Made by a program: the position numbers and the translations under genes. From the NCBI GenBank assembly GCA_947561395.2, contig OX387188.1, positions 37,505,942 to 37,569,941 on the forward strand: a stretch of 64,000 bases of DNA, in the 5' to 3' direction. Source of the DNA: Buxus sempervirens (Eukaryota > Streptophyta > Magnoliopsida > Buxales > Buxaceae). Shown piece by piece: positions 21,865 through 34,130 of the stretch. Below the pieces are notes generated by a model. The model worked only from the letters and a program-made list of their open reading frames with translations, had not been told where the DNA came from and did no database searches. Every line of letters starts with the position of its first letter. Position 1 is the stretch's first letter.

Positions 21865-24124
21865 ATCGAGAGAAATTTGAGCTTCGAGACCCCTCGTCTG
21901 CTGTAACGGATGATTCTTAAGCTGATAAGCGTGCGTTTATGATCAAGGAAGATAACTACGTACGTTAATCAAACGCTATAAATGTTGGGACGGATGACGA
22001 TTGAAGTTTCAGAGACTTCCTCCATCTAGTAATTATCTTTCACCTGCCATGCATTTATTTTAATGTTTTTGTCACTTTTAGCCCTTTTGGCACAATCTGC
22101 ATTATCATTTGTCATTGAGGATGACGGTAGTGTCTGTTTGGAGTATTTTAATAATAAAATCACTCTTGCACCAAAAGTAAGGGTTCTTATCAAGTTAGGA
22201 AAAAACATATCCCCTGAAACGCCAAAGGGTTCGACAGGTTTTATTACGAGTAGTAAGTATGCACGTGAAAAACTGCACGTGCGAAGAAGGAACGGAGAGA
22301 GGAGATGTGGGGAGAGAGGAAATGGAGAGAGGAGAAATGGGGGCAATTATAAACTAACTATTTTTGAACAAAAATGATGAGTTGAGACAGGTATAACCAT
22401 GTATTATTGAAACCAAAATATGCCGAGGATGGACATTTTAGGAAAGTTGAAAATTGTTTTGGGCACGCTTCCCAAAGGGGCACTTAACGTTATATATAGT
22501 ATAGATGGATTATTGGATAACATCCTTTTTCAATTGGCTATGGATTTGACCAGGCCAAATGGCTCTGGGTCCAATGTGACACTTAACGTTTGGGAATTCG
22601 GACTCTTTCATAATTACTGTTTCATGTTTGGAATTCTCCACCTTAGTCCTCATACTTAATAATATAATTTTGTTTACATGTACTAAAAAAAGGGTGTTAA
22701 TAGTTCTTGTAACCCGATCATCCTTTGTCTAAATTCACGTTCAACTCTTATTATGCTGCGTAATTTGTTGCTTGAGAAGCGAAATTGCAACAAAAAAATT
22801 ATTAAGGTACATATATATATATATATGAATTGTTGGAGTCTTCAATTTGTATTGTAATTCAAAGCAAAGGAAAAGGTTGTCTTGGAAGTTATTCAATGAT
22901 CAAAAGTTTTATTTCAAGCTGCCCATTAACTTAACTATATTAAAACAACTGAATATGACTTAGCTATGCAATAAATTAAGTATATGTTTATGGATCTAAG
23001 AGGACATGAAAAAAAACTAAAAAAGAAGGAATCTAGATAGAATCTGTTATATATTATTTAAAGTCTTGTCCCAAGTATGAGTGGAAACTTTAGGTGTAGG
23101 CTGTGTAGCCCATTATCCATTCTCGATGAGCCTGGCTCAGTTTATGATTAATTTTATGAGCTGTACATGGGCTTTTGAATAAGCATGCTGAAGCCCCCTC
23201 CGGCCCATCCTAGATGCACCGATTAACAAGGCAAGAGCCACAAGATGGTTTATTTCATTTGAAATACAAAGTCATTGCTTAATCCTTTTGTTCAAAGTGG
23301 GCCTTATATTTAAATGGGAGATGCTCGTCAATATATAACTCCATATGAATGGTAACAAAATAGCAGCAGCAAGAAAAAAAACAAAGCCAATGACTAATTG
23401 ACGCGTGTGAAAACTATGATAGTAGCACCTTGAAGTTCAGAAGGCTGAAACCATGCATTAACGTAATTAATGAAAAAGTTGATTTATTAAAAGCTATTTT
23501 TTAATGGATTATTATACCCATGGTTAAATGTACCTTTGTTTCATATGACGTTTGATCTACTAGCGAGAGCGTTTCGTTTTGTGCCACTTTGTGGAACTAG
23601 CATGAAAAGCACCTATGGATGTCCATGTTAGTAGGGGGCCCACACATACATACTCCATGTTTTCTCTACTGGCATTTTGTAGTCTAATTTCAAGATAATG
23701 AAGGCTATTTTAATTAGTTAATCTTTGAATGTTCAATTTCACACTAGGGGAGGCATTTGCACTGCTACATGTATACATATCTAGTAAGTAAATTATTTTA
23801 TTGAAAGGGTTTAAGACGCTAAGTAGAATCCTGAGAATATTCCATGGTTTCGCTTGAAGGTCATCCCTTCATCCTTAAGCTACCAAGTGGACATTTATAA
23901 TTTTAATTTGGTGAGGGACAACAAATGCTTCCACACAACGTGCAGGAGCACTAAATTTGCTTCTTTTTGTTAATTTGTTGTTACTGGGGGAGCTTCTTAC
24001 CAACTTGGTTGTTACCTGCCCATACGTGAATTCAAGACTGAACATACATAGCAGTTTTTATTAGCAAACTTGAACCTCCTGTTTTTTGTTTCTTCATCCC
24101 TTCCCGCGCCTTTCATCAAAAGGT
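21865..24124. other. Spacer before NLR3
   Basis: Contains the EC1-upstream sequence shared with 51520-51620 (cttttggcacaatctgc), an inverted copy of the GTGCCCC repeat (about 22262-22495), a (TA)n run near 22808, and a piece of the GAGAGCATTTC MITE (about 23565-23665). No gene is visible, and there is no clean TATA box for NLR3. Confidence 0.5.
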
Positions 24125-27100
24125 ATGGCTGATTCACTAGTATCATTGGTCAAAGAACAGGTGCAATCTGTCATCAAACAAGAGTTTAGACTGATCGTTG
24201 GTGTTGATGGTGAGCTTAACAAGATCTTTATCACCCTCACTGCTATTCAAGGTGTGCTCAAGGATGCAGATAAGAGGCAAGTGAAGGAAGGAGAAGTACA
24301 AGTTTGGTTGGATGAACTAAAAGACATCTCCTACAGCATCGATGATGTGCTGGATGAGTGTAGTACCAGAACTCTCATGCTACAGATTGAGGTAGCTGAC
24401 ACCAGTGCTTTGTTTCGAAAGGTATGCGCTTCCTTTCGTTGCTTCTGTTTGGATGAAGATGTGTTTCATAAAGTATTTTTCTTCCTTTCCCGTTTTGGCT
24501 TTAATCAACTCATTTTCCGCCAAAACATCGCCCATAGGATAAAGGCCATTAGGAACAGACTAGATTGGATAGCTGAGGAGAAAAGTAAGTATTATTTTGA
24601 CACCAGTGAGAGCAGTAGTGAAGAACCAGAGCGAGTCATAACTAGTTCGGTAGTTAATATCTCTAAGGTGCTTGGTCGAGCTTTGGATAAAGAGGTCATA
24701 ATAAGCAAATTGTTGAGTGAGAATTGTCATTTGAAGGAGGGCCTCCCTGTCATCTCCATAGTAGGCATGGGGGGCCTGGGCAAGACAACTCTTGCTCAAT
24801 TAGTTTTCAATGATGAGAAAGTAAAGACCCATTTTGATAAGAAAATCTGGGTTTGTGTCTCTGACCCTTTTGATAAGATAAGGGTTGCCAGGGAAATCAT
24901 AGGAGCCACTAGTCAGCATATCCCTGATTTCCCCTCATGGGATGCTTTGCACCAGTGTTTGTGTCAAGCTATCGAGGGAAAGTTGTTCCTATTAGTGTTG
25001 GATGATATGTGGACTGAGGATGACCAAAAATGGGATCCATTTAAGGATGCTCTAGAGTATGGTGCTCCAGGAAGTAGAATTATGGTCACCACGCGCAATG
25101 CACGTATTGCTGTCATGTTGGGCTCTTCACACATACATAATCTAGAAACTTTATCTGAAGATGACTCGTGGGCATTGCTTAGTGGTATAGCACTTTTTGG
25201 AAGGGTGGAAGAGGAGAAAAAAAAGTTAGAGGAAATTGGTAAGAAAATTGCATTGAAATGCAAAGGTCTTCCTCTTGCTGCAAAGACTTTAGGAGGTCTT
25301 TTGCGTTTCAAGAGAAAGAGAAGTGAATGGTTGAATGTATTGGAAAGTGAAACATGGAAATCACAAGGGGTTGAAAAAGTCGTTTTTCCTGCTCTATTAT
25401 TGAGTTACTATGATTTGCCATCTCATTTGAAATGTTGCTTTGCATATTGTGCTGTCTTTCAAAAGGATAAGATATATAGGGAGGCAACAATTAGGATGTG
25501 GATGGCCCAAGGTTTTCTTGGTTCACATGGAGAGGAAGAGATGGAGAGAGTGGGTGGAGAGTATTTTGACAATCTAGTTATGCGTTCGCTTCTTCATTCT
25601 AATGGTACAAATTATTTTGGCAGGGTATTGACATATGGTATGCATGATTTGGTGCATGATTTGGTGCAGTATCTAGTGAAGAAGGAATGCCTTATCGTAG
25701 AGAAGAATGCAGGGAGTAGAGTGGTGGAGTTGCTTTGTTCCACTAAGACTCGTCATTTAACTCTACTATGCGATAATAATGAAGACATCATTCCGTCGAT
25801 ATGCAAAGCGGTGAATCTACGTACTCTCCGTATCTCAGATGGCTCTGAATTTCGTTTTGGAGGCTCATCTCCTGTTTTGTTTTGTAATTTGACATGCCTC
25901 CGATCATTGGATTTGAGTAGGTCTAAAATTGAAGAAGTCCCCGGTGAGATAGAGAAACTGATACATCTTCGATATCTCGGCGTATCTCGTACAAAGATAA
26001 AGGAATTACCAGAAACAGTGAGTAAACTTCACAACTTGCAATCTTTGGATCTTTGGTATTGCAAGGAGCTCGTTAAGCTACCTCATGGGATTGTAAACTT
26101 GAGAAAATTGAGACATCTTCAAATTTTTGGTACTTCAAGCCTGACGTACCTACCCAAAGGAATTGGTAGGTTAAGCTCTTTGAAGATATTAGGCAGGTTC
26201 ATTGTAGGTGGTAATGTTGATGGGTGTAAGATTAGCGAACTGAAAAATCTAAATGACATAAGGGGGACACTAGAGATTACAGGGTTGGGGAATGTGAGAA
26301 GTAACGAGGAAGCTAGAGAGTTAGACTTGTCGAATAAACGTCAGATACGAAAGCTACTTTTGGAGTTTGATGGGAATGCAACGGTAGGAATTGAAGGAAA
26401 CGAGATGTGTCAGACTCTGCTCAGAGCGTTTCAACCACCTGCGAACTTGGAGGTGTTGGTAATTCGTGAATACCCTAATACAAAGTTCCCAAAAGATTGG
26501 ATGACGGGGGATGATGGTTTGGCACTATCGTCTAAACTACGATTCCTAGGTATATACAATTGCAGAAATAGCTTGAGATTGTTTCTGCCGAAACTACCAT
26601 CTGTGGAAATCCTCCAGATTAAAGGATTCGAACAGGCAAGATACATGGGTCCAAAATTTTTTGGAATCACAGACGATGATGATGTGGCAGAGACGAGGGA
26701 ACTGCCTGATGGTAACGATGTCGAAGACGATGAAGATGATATTATGATTATGCCAAATATTTATCATTTAGCGCTCCTAGATTGCTGTCAATTGATGGTA
26801 TTGCCACGTCATCTGTCTCACCGACTGAAGGTGCTGTGGGTATGGGACTGCCCCGCATTGAAATGGACATCGTCATGCCTCCTACTTCCAGTACTTGAGG
26901 AGTTGAATTTAGTTGGTGATGTGGGAGCTTTATCGCGGTCATTAGCACCTACATGCATTTCCCTTCCCGCCCTTAAGTCATTGATGATTGGCCGCTCGTT
27001 ACGCTCGTCCCTTCCAGAAGGCTTGTGCCATCTCACAGCCTTGAAAGTTCTGAAGGTTGACTATTGTGACAGGATTAATAGTCTGACGGAGGAGTTGCAG

Positions 27101-27226
27101 CATTTGAATACGATTCAAGAACTGCGGATCCGTTGCTCTTTCGAACGAGAAAGGGAAATAACAGAGAACTTGAGCACATTATTGCACATCCCCCACATTT
27201 ATATCCAAGATAAATTTTTGCGGTGA
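24125..27226 (+). CDS. CC-NBS-LRR disease resistance protein (NLR3), 1033 aa
   Basis: Intact single-exon CNL immune receptor, the most diverged of the three. The ATG giving MADSLVS is used; upstream in-frame codons have no ATG. Coiled coil with YSIDDVLDEC. P-loop GMGGLGKTT, kinase-2 LFLLVLDDMW, RNBS-B GSRIMVTTRN, GLPLAAKTLGGLL, RNBS-D CCFAYCAVF and MHD (YGMHDLVHDL) are all present. LRRs run to the conserved tail HIPHIYIQDKFLR, with an acidic insert (DGNDVEDDEDD) at the same place as in NLR1 and NLR2. A predicted 3' UTR intron starts 122 nt after the stop. No frame break is visible, so it is likely functional. Confidence 0.95.
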   Translation: MADSLVSLVKEQVQSVIKQEFRLIVGVDGELNKIFITLTAIQGVLKDADKRQVKEGEVQVWLDELKDISYSIDDVLDECSTRTLMLQIEVADTSALFRKVCASFRCFCLDEDVFHKVFFFLSRFGFNQLIFRQNIAHRIKAIRNRLDWIAEEKSKYYFDTSESSSEEPERVITSSVVNISKVLGRALDKEVIISKLLSENCHLKEGLPVISIVGMGGLGKTTLAQLVFNDEKVKTHFDKKIWVCVSDPFDKIRVAREIIGATSQHIPDFPSWDALHQCLCQAIEGKLFLLVLDDMWTEDDQKWDPFKDALEYGAPGSRIMVTTRNARIAVMLGSSHIHNLETLSEDDSWALLSGIALFGRVEEEKKKLEEIGKKIALKCKGLPLAAKTLGGLLRFKRKRSEWLNVLESETWKSQGVEKVVFPALLLSYYDLPSHLKCCFAYCAVFQKDKIYREATIRMWMAQGFLGSHGEEEMERVGGEYFDNLVMRSLLHSNGTNYFGRVLTYGMHDLVHDLVQYLVKKECLIVEKNAGSRVVELLCSTKTRHLTLLCDNNEDIIPSICKAVNLRTLRISDGSEFRFGGSSPVLFCNLTCLRSLDLSRSKIEEVPGEIEKLIHLRYLGVSRTKIKELPETVSKLHNLQSLDLWYCKELVKLPHGIVNLRKLRHLQIFGTSSLTYLPKGIGRLSSLKILGRFIVGGNVDGCKISELKNLNDIRGTLEITGLGNVRSNEEARELDLSNKRQIRKLLLEFDGNATVGIEGNEMCQTLLRAFQPPANLEVLVIREYPNTKFPKDWMTGDDGLALSSKLRFLGIYNCRNSLRLFLPKLPSVEILQIKGFEQARYMGPKFFGITDDDDVAETRELPDGNDVEDDEDDIMIMPNIYHLALLDCCQLMVLPRHLSHRLKVLWVWDCPALKWTSSCLLLPVLEELNLVGDVGALSRSLAPTCISLPALKSLMIGRSLRSSLPEGLCHLTALKVLKVDYCDRINSLTEELQHLNTIQELRIRCSFEREREITENLSTLLHIPHIYIQDKFLR

Positions 27227-27348
27227 GGAAGGTCTGAGAGGACTTTTTTGGGCGGATGCAGAACACTTTCACAAGGACTATCGGATCAGAGCTTAAAACA
27301 GACAGATTAGCAAAATCAACAATGGAGAAAATGATTGCGCATTTGCAG

Positions 27349-27455
27349 GTAAGCAGAAATTTTCAACTCATATGATGGACTAATGATCTCTGTTACATGA
27401 TTAGGGTTGCAAACAATCTGTAAACTTACTTATCTTTGCACCATCTTGATTGCAG
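27349..27455 (+). other. Predicted 3' UTR intron of NLR3 (107 nt)
   Basis: Donor atttgcag|gtaagc and acceptor cttgattgcag, homologous to the 72-nt intron after NLR2. It lies more than 55 nt past the stop. Confidence 0.5.
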
Positions 27456-29822
27456 ATTTCTACCCTATTATGGGACCAGTTGGAAAGTACATGAATGTTT
27501 TGGGGAGGCAAATGCTTCCAAATAGCTTCTGGTAACTGTTAAGAAAGTTTTGTTGATTGTAATCTTATAGGAGTCTAGATTTTCAACTTCATTGACACAA
27601 CATTGTTTTTCATCCTACTCTTTTTCTTTATCTTCTGAAATCATTAAAGGCCAATAATTGTTTCATCCAGGCAAATCCCATGCTCCAAAATTAGAGTGGC
27701 CGTCAATCTTTCTCTTGGTGATGTGCCATAGGGCCGCAGCAGAAGAATCACTATCTGATTTTTCCAAGTAATTGCACCCTCTTCAGAAGAATGGATAGTT
27801 TCTTCAAAGTTTTCAATACAGGGACTTTTGATCAGAGAAAGCTCTTCTTATCATCTCCAACATTTTAAAGGAATAAAAGGCATAGTATGGAATTTCTTTT
27901 TCACTTCCCTGTACTTTCCTCTCTCTTTTTTCTGGTCTTTTTGTTATATCCACACATACATACACCGGAATTTTGCATTTTATAATTTTTTATATCTTTA
28001 TTTATTGTCAATTTAAATTTTATCTGACCAAATGATTCAATCAAATTTCTGTTCAAGTACTTGGAAACTTTTACGGGTAAGGATCCATAACCAAGAGTGA
28101 GCTAAAGAGGATGCAGAGCATGCTATTAAAGATGTTGTGATGGCACCTCACATATTTCAGGTACTTCAGTGACTCATTATCATAATCAGTTATTTAAGCA
28201 CTAGGTTTCAATAGATCCCCTAACGAAATCGTCGGGCTGCTACTTATAACATGCATGTTGTCTGAGGACTTACATTTGGTCTACTTGGCTATGCTGGTGG
28301 CATCTTGAAGTTGAAAAGGGAGAAAGCAGGCATTAGTGTAAGGAATGAAAAAGTGGATTGATTAAAATCCATTTTATTAGTGTATTTTATACCAATGGTT
28401 TATTAAACCTCTGTTTTGCCAGGTATTACCCCCTCTGAAAAACATAATATCTTGATTCCTTGCCAAAACCAAGGGAAAACAGAATTAAATTACGTAAACA
28501 GTGGTCCATAATTTTTGCTTAGATTTCTTTTTGGCCCCTGTAGAAACTAGAAACTAATGCAATTGGCCATTACATATAAGTTTTACTGATGCTTCAAAGT
28601 TGAATCCATGCCTATAACTGTTAAATCATTGTAGACTGTAGATACTTTCCATGAAGGTGTCAACTTATTGTTCTGGACTGTTGATATTAAACAATTATAT
28701 TAGCTACATAACCATCGGGCGAAGTGGGATATAAGAGATTGGAATTTCAATTTTTACTCACTGTTTATCTAAATCATATAGGTTTATCTAAGTCTGTCTC
28801 TTGATCATAATGTTAAGAGCTTTTCTGCCAGGATTCTATACCTGCAGTCTCTTTCTCGGCTTTTGTCACTACAACACTCGTCAGATGTTCGTTTTTATCT
28901 GGTTGTCCGTTCAAGGTACAGTTCTTGTTTTTTTTTTTTCATTTTTTCCCTTGTTCAACATCTTAAAGAGCAACTTCATGCATAGACGGAGTGATTTTAA
29001 CAATGACTGGAACAACAATGATGGCACCTAATTCTGAAAAGATGTAATTTCAAAACACAGGTAGAATGTGTAGTCTTAAATGCAGAAGTTCTATCATTGA
29101 AATGTTATTTTTTGTTATAGCATTCACTTGAGAATTGATGTGCTCCTCTTTGGTTGCACCAATGACCATGTAAAACTTCACCTTAAATTGCGAATGCCTT
29201 AAAGGGGTAAAATTGATAATGAAATTTGTAGTGAACGTTTTTTCTTGCAATGATCTTAGGTCTTAAAGATTGCATAAAAGAACGTGGTTGCTGTCCTTGG
29301 CTGATCCCGGCTCTGAATCCAAGGATCTTCCATAGAGTCTGCTCGGGGATGCACTTTGGGTTAGTTTGCTTGTTGGGGTCTTGGCTTGTTAGATCTTTGC
29401 TTTGTCAGTAGATTCTGTGCAAACTACTGATTATGAGGTGAAATTGCTGGTGGTTTAGCCAATAGCTGCTGAATTGTACTTATTTGCTGTCCTTTTCTAT
29501 TGCTCTGTTCAAAGGGTATCTTCATTGTTAAATTGAACTTACCAGTTTCTTTGCCATTGACAACTTCAATTCCAAACATGCATTTGGCATGCATCAATAG
29601 GAAAGCCTTTGGACAATATCACTCGTAGGATAAAGGGCATGATGTATATATCTGATGGATCATCCTCATCAAAATCACTCAATCGTCGAACGCTCACTCA
29701 AAACACATGAAATATAACAGAGATCATATACGAAAGAGATCCCAAAAACAAAACCCAGCAGACTAGGAAACAAAAGAAGCACGTCCAACAAGACTCGACA
29801 AAAAGCAAACACATGAAAGCCT
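27456..29822. other. Spacer of unit III
   Basis: Homologous to 49200-50570 and, in part, 20150-21200. A degenerate exon-like stretch lies near 28085-28160. Only short fragments of the LYQ..WDAS segment remain (about 29570-29620). No gene. Confidence 0.5.
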
Positions 29823-30230
29823 TCAAACCATTGCTAAAATGGGACTCCGAGACGGAGACGGTGCGGGGGACTGAAAGGATGAGGGAGAGGTGGATTTGGC
29901 ATCGCAGTATCTGCGAAGTATGTTGCCTTCTTCGACAGTGAAACTGAGGGAAGTGAGCATGGCAAGCCAGCACTGGTGTGTGATGACTCCTATGGCTTTG
30001 CAGCAATCAGGACCAAGTTCAGTCTCTCCATTGAGGAAGAAAGTGATTATCTCGTTGCTGCATGATCGTAGGTCTACCAGTGCGTTCCAGCACTCCACCA
30101 GTCCTCCTCCGGCTTCCAGCCGAGCTGCGAGGTCATGTCCAGGCTCGAGAGGCAGAAGCTCACGTACAGACGTTGCTGTGCCCATAAACCATGAGAGTGA
30201 CAGTAAGAGAGCAATCTTGTTGAATTCCAT
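29823..30230 (-). CDS. EC1-like egg-cell-secreted protein, 135 aa, diverged in the C-terminal signature
   Basis: Same architecture as the other EC1 copies: signal peptide (MEFNKIALLLSLSWFMG), prolamin-like domain with all six cysteines, and a Ser/Pro tail. It differs at positions conserved in its sisters: CWLAML for CWPAML, SLSF for SLGF, and ILRRYC for ILRGYC. It therefore keeps the disulphide framework but may be altered in the conserved second signature. The frame is intact and the TATA box (30316-30325) is kept. It is either functional with changed activity or at an early stage of decay. Confidence 0.88.
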   Translation of the reverse strand: MEFNKIALLLSLSWFMGTATSVRELLPLEPGHDLAARLEAGGGLVECWNALVDLRSCSNEIITFFLNGETELGPDCCKAIGVITHQCWLAMLTSLSFTVEEGNILRRYCDAKSTSPSSFQSPAPSPSRSPILAMV

Positions 30231-30315
30231 TGCTTAGGAATGTGTACGACAGCACGATAGATAGGGAGAGATGGGGAGAGGAGAATTTGTGCCGAGGAAT
30301 TTGCAAAAGTTTGAA

Positions 30316-30325
30316 GAGTTTATAG
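30316..30325 (-). promoter_or_regulatory. TATA box of EC1 (29823-30230)
   Basis: CTATAAACTC on the minus strand, identical to the sister copies in sequence and spacing. Confidence 0.6.
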
Positions 30326-31977
30326 AGAGAAATTTGTGACCCCTCTTGTGCTGTAACGGATGATTATTAATGTGATAACCGTTTATGATCAGGGAAGACG
30401 ACCATGTTAATTAATCAGGTCATTTAGAGAGCTATAAAGTATAAATGTTGGAAGAGAGAGAATAGGATTATATTGGGACGATTGACGATTGAAGTTTCAG
30501 ACACGTCCGTCTAGTGATTTTCTTTCACCTGCTGTTTAAATGCAAGAATGAACTTGTGCTCTTGTAATGTGCGATATGGATCTTGCGTTAAAAGTTAACA
30601 CAATCCTCTTCCGATTCCTCTTAAGCATCGGCCTATATTACCAATCCGTCTAGGATTATATTGGGACGATTGCGTTAAATGTTGCAAGCTAGAATCAGCA
30701 ATCTTTCTTGATCAAATTCGTGTTTTTGAGGACTTGGCAAAGAGCCTATATTACCAACCACCCGCTTGAAACAAATTCAGCTCAAAAATAGTGAATCACC
30801 TGTGCAAGCCACGCTATTAAGATTTAAACACAGTTTTTTCCTTTTTGATTCATCATTTTGGCACAATCTGCACTCAGAATAACCACAGTTTCCTAGTGAT
30901 TTTGAGCATTAAAGATATGCTGTGTAAAGAGAGAGCAGAATTCATCAAATTGATCTGTAATTACTAACAACTACTTTATAGTAATTTCTCATTTGCCTTG
31001 ATGTTAACCAGATCACTGTTGGCTATTTAGAAAGCAAGATTTGGCTTGTGTACTTGATCAAATTTGCATTTTTTTACTACTTGAAAGAGATCGTATCACC
31101 ATGACACCATCTATCTGCTTAAAATAGGTTCAGCTCTCAGTAATAATAGTCACTGTAAAGTAAACCATGCTACTAGAATTAAATACGAATTGTTTTCTTT
31201 GAAAGGAGTATATATAACATACCCTTTAAATTATTACGGGGATGTATTATCAGAAATAAGACCTGTGTAATAAAAAATCTTGGCAAGTTATCCCAACCTC
31301 AGTATTGTCAAGCATAATCATTTCAGATCATAGCACCTCTCTCTCTCTCCTCTAATGGATTTTTGAAATATCAGTCTGCGCGCAAGGGATGAGTTCTAGG
31401 TTCAACTTCAGTAGTGTATTTATGTTTCCATCAAAAAAAAAAAAAAAAAAAACAGTAGTGTATTTATGTAAATTCATATGCTGATTTTTTTGGATTTCTG
31501 TTTCTTGTTTTGAAGTCTTTAGGCTTTTAATTACTAAGTTACTATTATTATATTCATTTATTCTATTGAGGTTGGTCTTTAAAATACTTAAAGAGTTTTT
31601 GCATGTTATAAAGTTATGAAATTTAAGTTTTAGTGATAATTTTTTTTCAAAATAATTAAAATTCAGTCACAAAGTTCTGCGTTAGGAAAACCTTTTCAAA
31701 ATAATTAAAATTTAGTACTTGTCTGATACTAAAATTTAATTATCAAAATAATTAAATTTTAAGCGTTCCGGAAAGGATGGGGTTAGTAATAGTAAAATGA
31801 TACTAAATTTTAATTATTTTAATGAAGGTTTCAATTAAATAAATTTATTTCTTTTTAAAAGTTATCAATTAAAATTAATTTTCCCTAAAATTTTAAGTTA
31901 GATTATGTAAAACATTTTTAAATAAACTAAGCCTTTCATATCGGCAAAACGTGAAGTCAAAATTCTGACAAGCATAA
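30326..31977. other. Spacer of unit III, AT-rich
   Basis: The 30950-31900 part is homologous to 5050-5500. The last 400 bp are repetitive attaaatttt-type sequence. No gene. Confidence 0.5.
31409..31469 (+). mobile_element. Very short poly(A) retroposon-like insertion with an empty site in the paralogue
   Basis: The perfect 17-bp direct repeat cagtagtgtatttatgt flanks ttccatc plus 20 A (31426-31452). The paralogous sequence at 5217-5233 has the repeat once and no insert, which shows directly that this is an insertion with target duplication. Confidence 0.75.
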
Positions 31978-33955
31978 TGCATTTCGTCTAAAGCCACTCA
32001 GTGGAGCTAGCATGAAACCAAGGATTACAGTTTCGGTTTCGACGAGCGTGACGCCGATTGGAAAAAACGGCATGCCGGTGAAAAATCGCCGAAACGGCGG
32101 AAAAACGCACTTTTTAATGCTGTTTGGCTAAAAAATGGATTTTTTTTTCAGTTTCAACGAAATTTCGCTGGTGTGTCGAAAATTTCAGGAAAACTCAGTT
32201 TTTTTAATTCCGTTTGGCTAAAAAATGATTTTCTAATAATCTAATTGATCTTTGTGATACGCTAATTAAGTTAACGGATCAGGATTAATACACTTGGATA
32301 ATAAATATGCATTAAATTTCGATACGTTATTATTACAAGCACTGCATCTAAATTTATATCCTGTAGTGCTACAAGATTTACGATTAATTGGATCTAGGAA
32401 CAAGCTAGGGTCGGTTCTGGACCAAATTTGGACTGAAACCAGGTTGGATCCGCTCCAGATTGGTCGTTTTGTGTTTGTTGGGACCTGAGACACTGTAGGA
32501 CAACAGTGTCCTCTTTATTTTGTCACCAAATACCCTTGTGAATGGTGGCACGTTGGGTTGGTGAACCGGTCACTGTTTATCTGTGTGTCCCACGTCCATT
32601 GCAAGAGGTCTCACAGAGAATGTGAATTCTTAAGCCGTAGGACTAGCAAAGAAGATGACATCTCAATGGTCTTGTTCCATTTTTCATATGCCTTTTTGAC
32701 AAATTTCATCTTAATTCCATCGGAAGAAATTGATTCACACAAAGTAATTTTAAGTGCTTGTGAGTTTATTGGCATTCCATTAAAAATTGGCATTCCCAGG
32801 TCCAACGGTGATTTAGATGTTCAGTAAAGGATAAAATTGCCAAAAAGTTATACCAAATTTTAAAAATGCATATGAAAAGTCTTTCTAAAATTTAAAAAGT
32901 CTTTCATCGGACGAAATATTTGACTTTTTCTCTCGCGCGCGCTTTTTGCCTGTGCACGACAACAACATTTAAAAAAAAAAAAGGGTTTGAATGAGCGGCA
33001 CGCTGCGTGACGAAAAAGTAGAATCTTTCGCGGGGTATTTGAATGAGCGGCACCTGGCCGGCGATGAGTGCCGCTAGCCAGGCCCACAGCGACTGTTCGG
33101 CACGGCGTGCCGCCAAAACTGAAAACCATGCATGAAACACACGATTGGAATGAAGTATGGATGTGTGGGGCCCCTACTGACATGGGCATCCATCCGTGCA
33201 TTTCACGCTTGTTCCACAGAGTAGTAACTCCAGATGAAACGCTCTAAGCATGATATGGGAGAGCATTTCACCTGGTGCTATTTAGTGCTGCTAGTGTGAA
33301 ATGCACGGATGGATGCCCATGTCAGGAGGGGGCTCACACATCCAAACTCCATCCCAGCCGGTGGTTTTACAAAACCACTGGATTTTCGCAATAGAGGAAA
33401 TGCTTTCATGATATGGAGGAATGCCCGTATTTCCTCTATAGCTAGAATCTAGTGGGACAATAAAACCACCGGATGGGATGTGTTTTGGGATGTGGGCCCC
33501 TATTGAAATGGGTCATCCATCGCACATTTCACGCTGATACAAGTGAAACGGTCTCGATACGGATAGGTCTCTCAGAAGATTTAGAAATACATAAGAACCC
33601 GATATTAATCCGCAAAGAAAATCCTGGTGTTTTCATAAAGGACGGAAGAAATCTGAGGAATAGTTTGGCACGGCCCAACCCAGCCCATTATGACTCCTCG
33701 AGGGATGGCAATGGTTTGGCTAAAACTAATAAACCTGAATTTATTAATAACTACCGGTTTGGTTTCGGTTCAGATTGGCCTTTATAGTCAAACAGAACCT
33801 CCTATACATATACACATGTTTAGGGCGAAGGTTAAGAGTAGATCCATAAACCGCACCGAACCAAACATATATATTAGGTCCATTTTTGGTTTTAACAAAT
33901 AACCCTCGTTCGATTGCGGTTTGGTTTTACGTTTTACCTATATAATATATAATGC
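31978..33955. other. Spacer rich in MITE pieces
   Basis: A partial MITE at 31978-32015, then GC-rich ggcatgccgg sequence. At 33120-33255 and 33262-33550 are two copies of the GAGAGCATTTC MITE family in opposite orientation, which could fold together. A stretch starting gagggatggcaatggtttgg near 33695 resembles a hAT terminus. No gene. Confidence 0.45.
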
Positions 33956-34130
33956 GATGTGCCCCTTGGGAATCGTGCCAAGCATCATATTCAACTTTTC
34001 ACACTTGCCCTTATACAACATTGTCAAGTTTTATTAATAAAGAGATAGAATTGTCAAAAGTGTCGTAGAACTAACCAAACAATCGATTAAGCATCTACTC
34101 CCTCCCACAACATGCAGCACGTGCACCATG
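33956..34130. repeat. Dispersed repeat, GTGCCCCTTGGGAA family
   Basis: Begins gtgccccttgggaatcgtgcc and ends near gcagcacgtgcac. See the copy at 19782. Confidence 0.45.
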
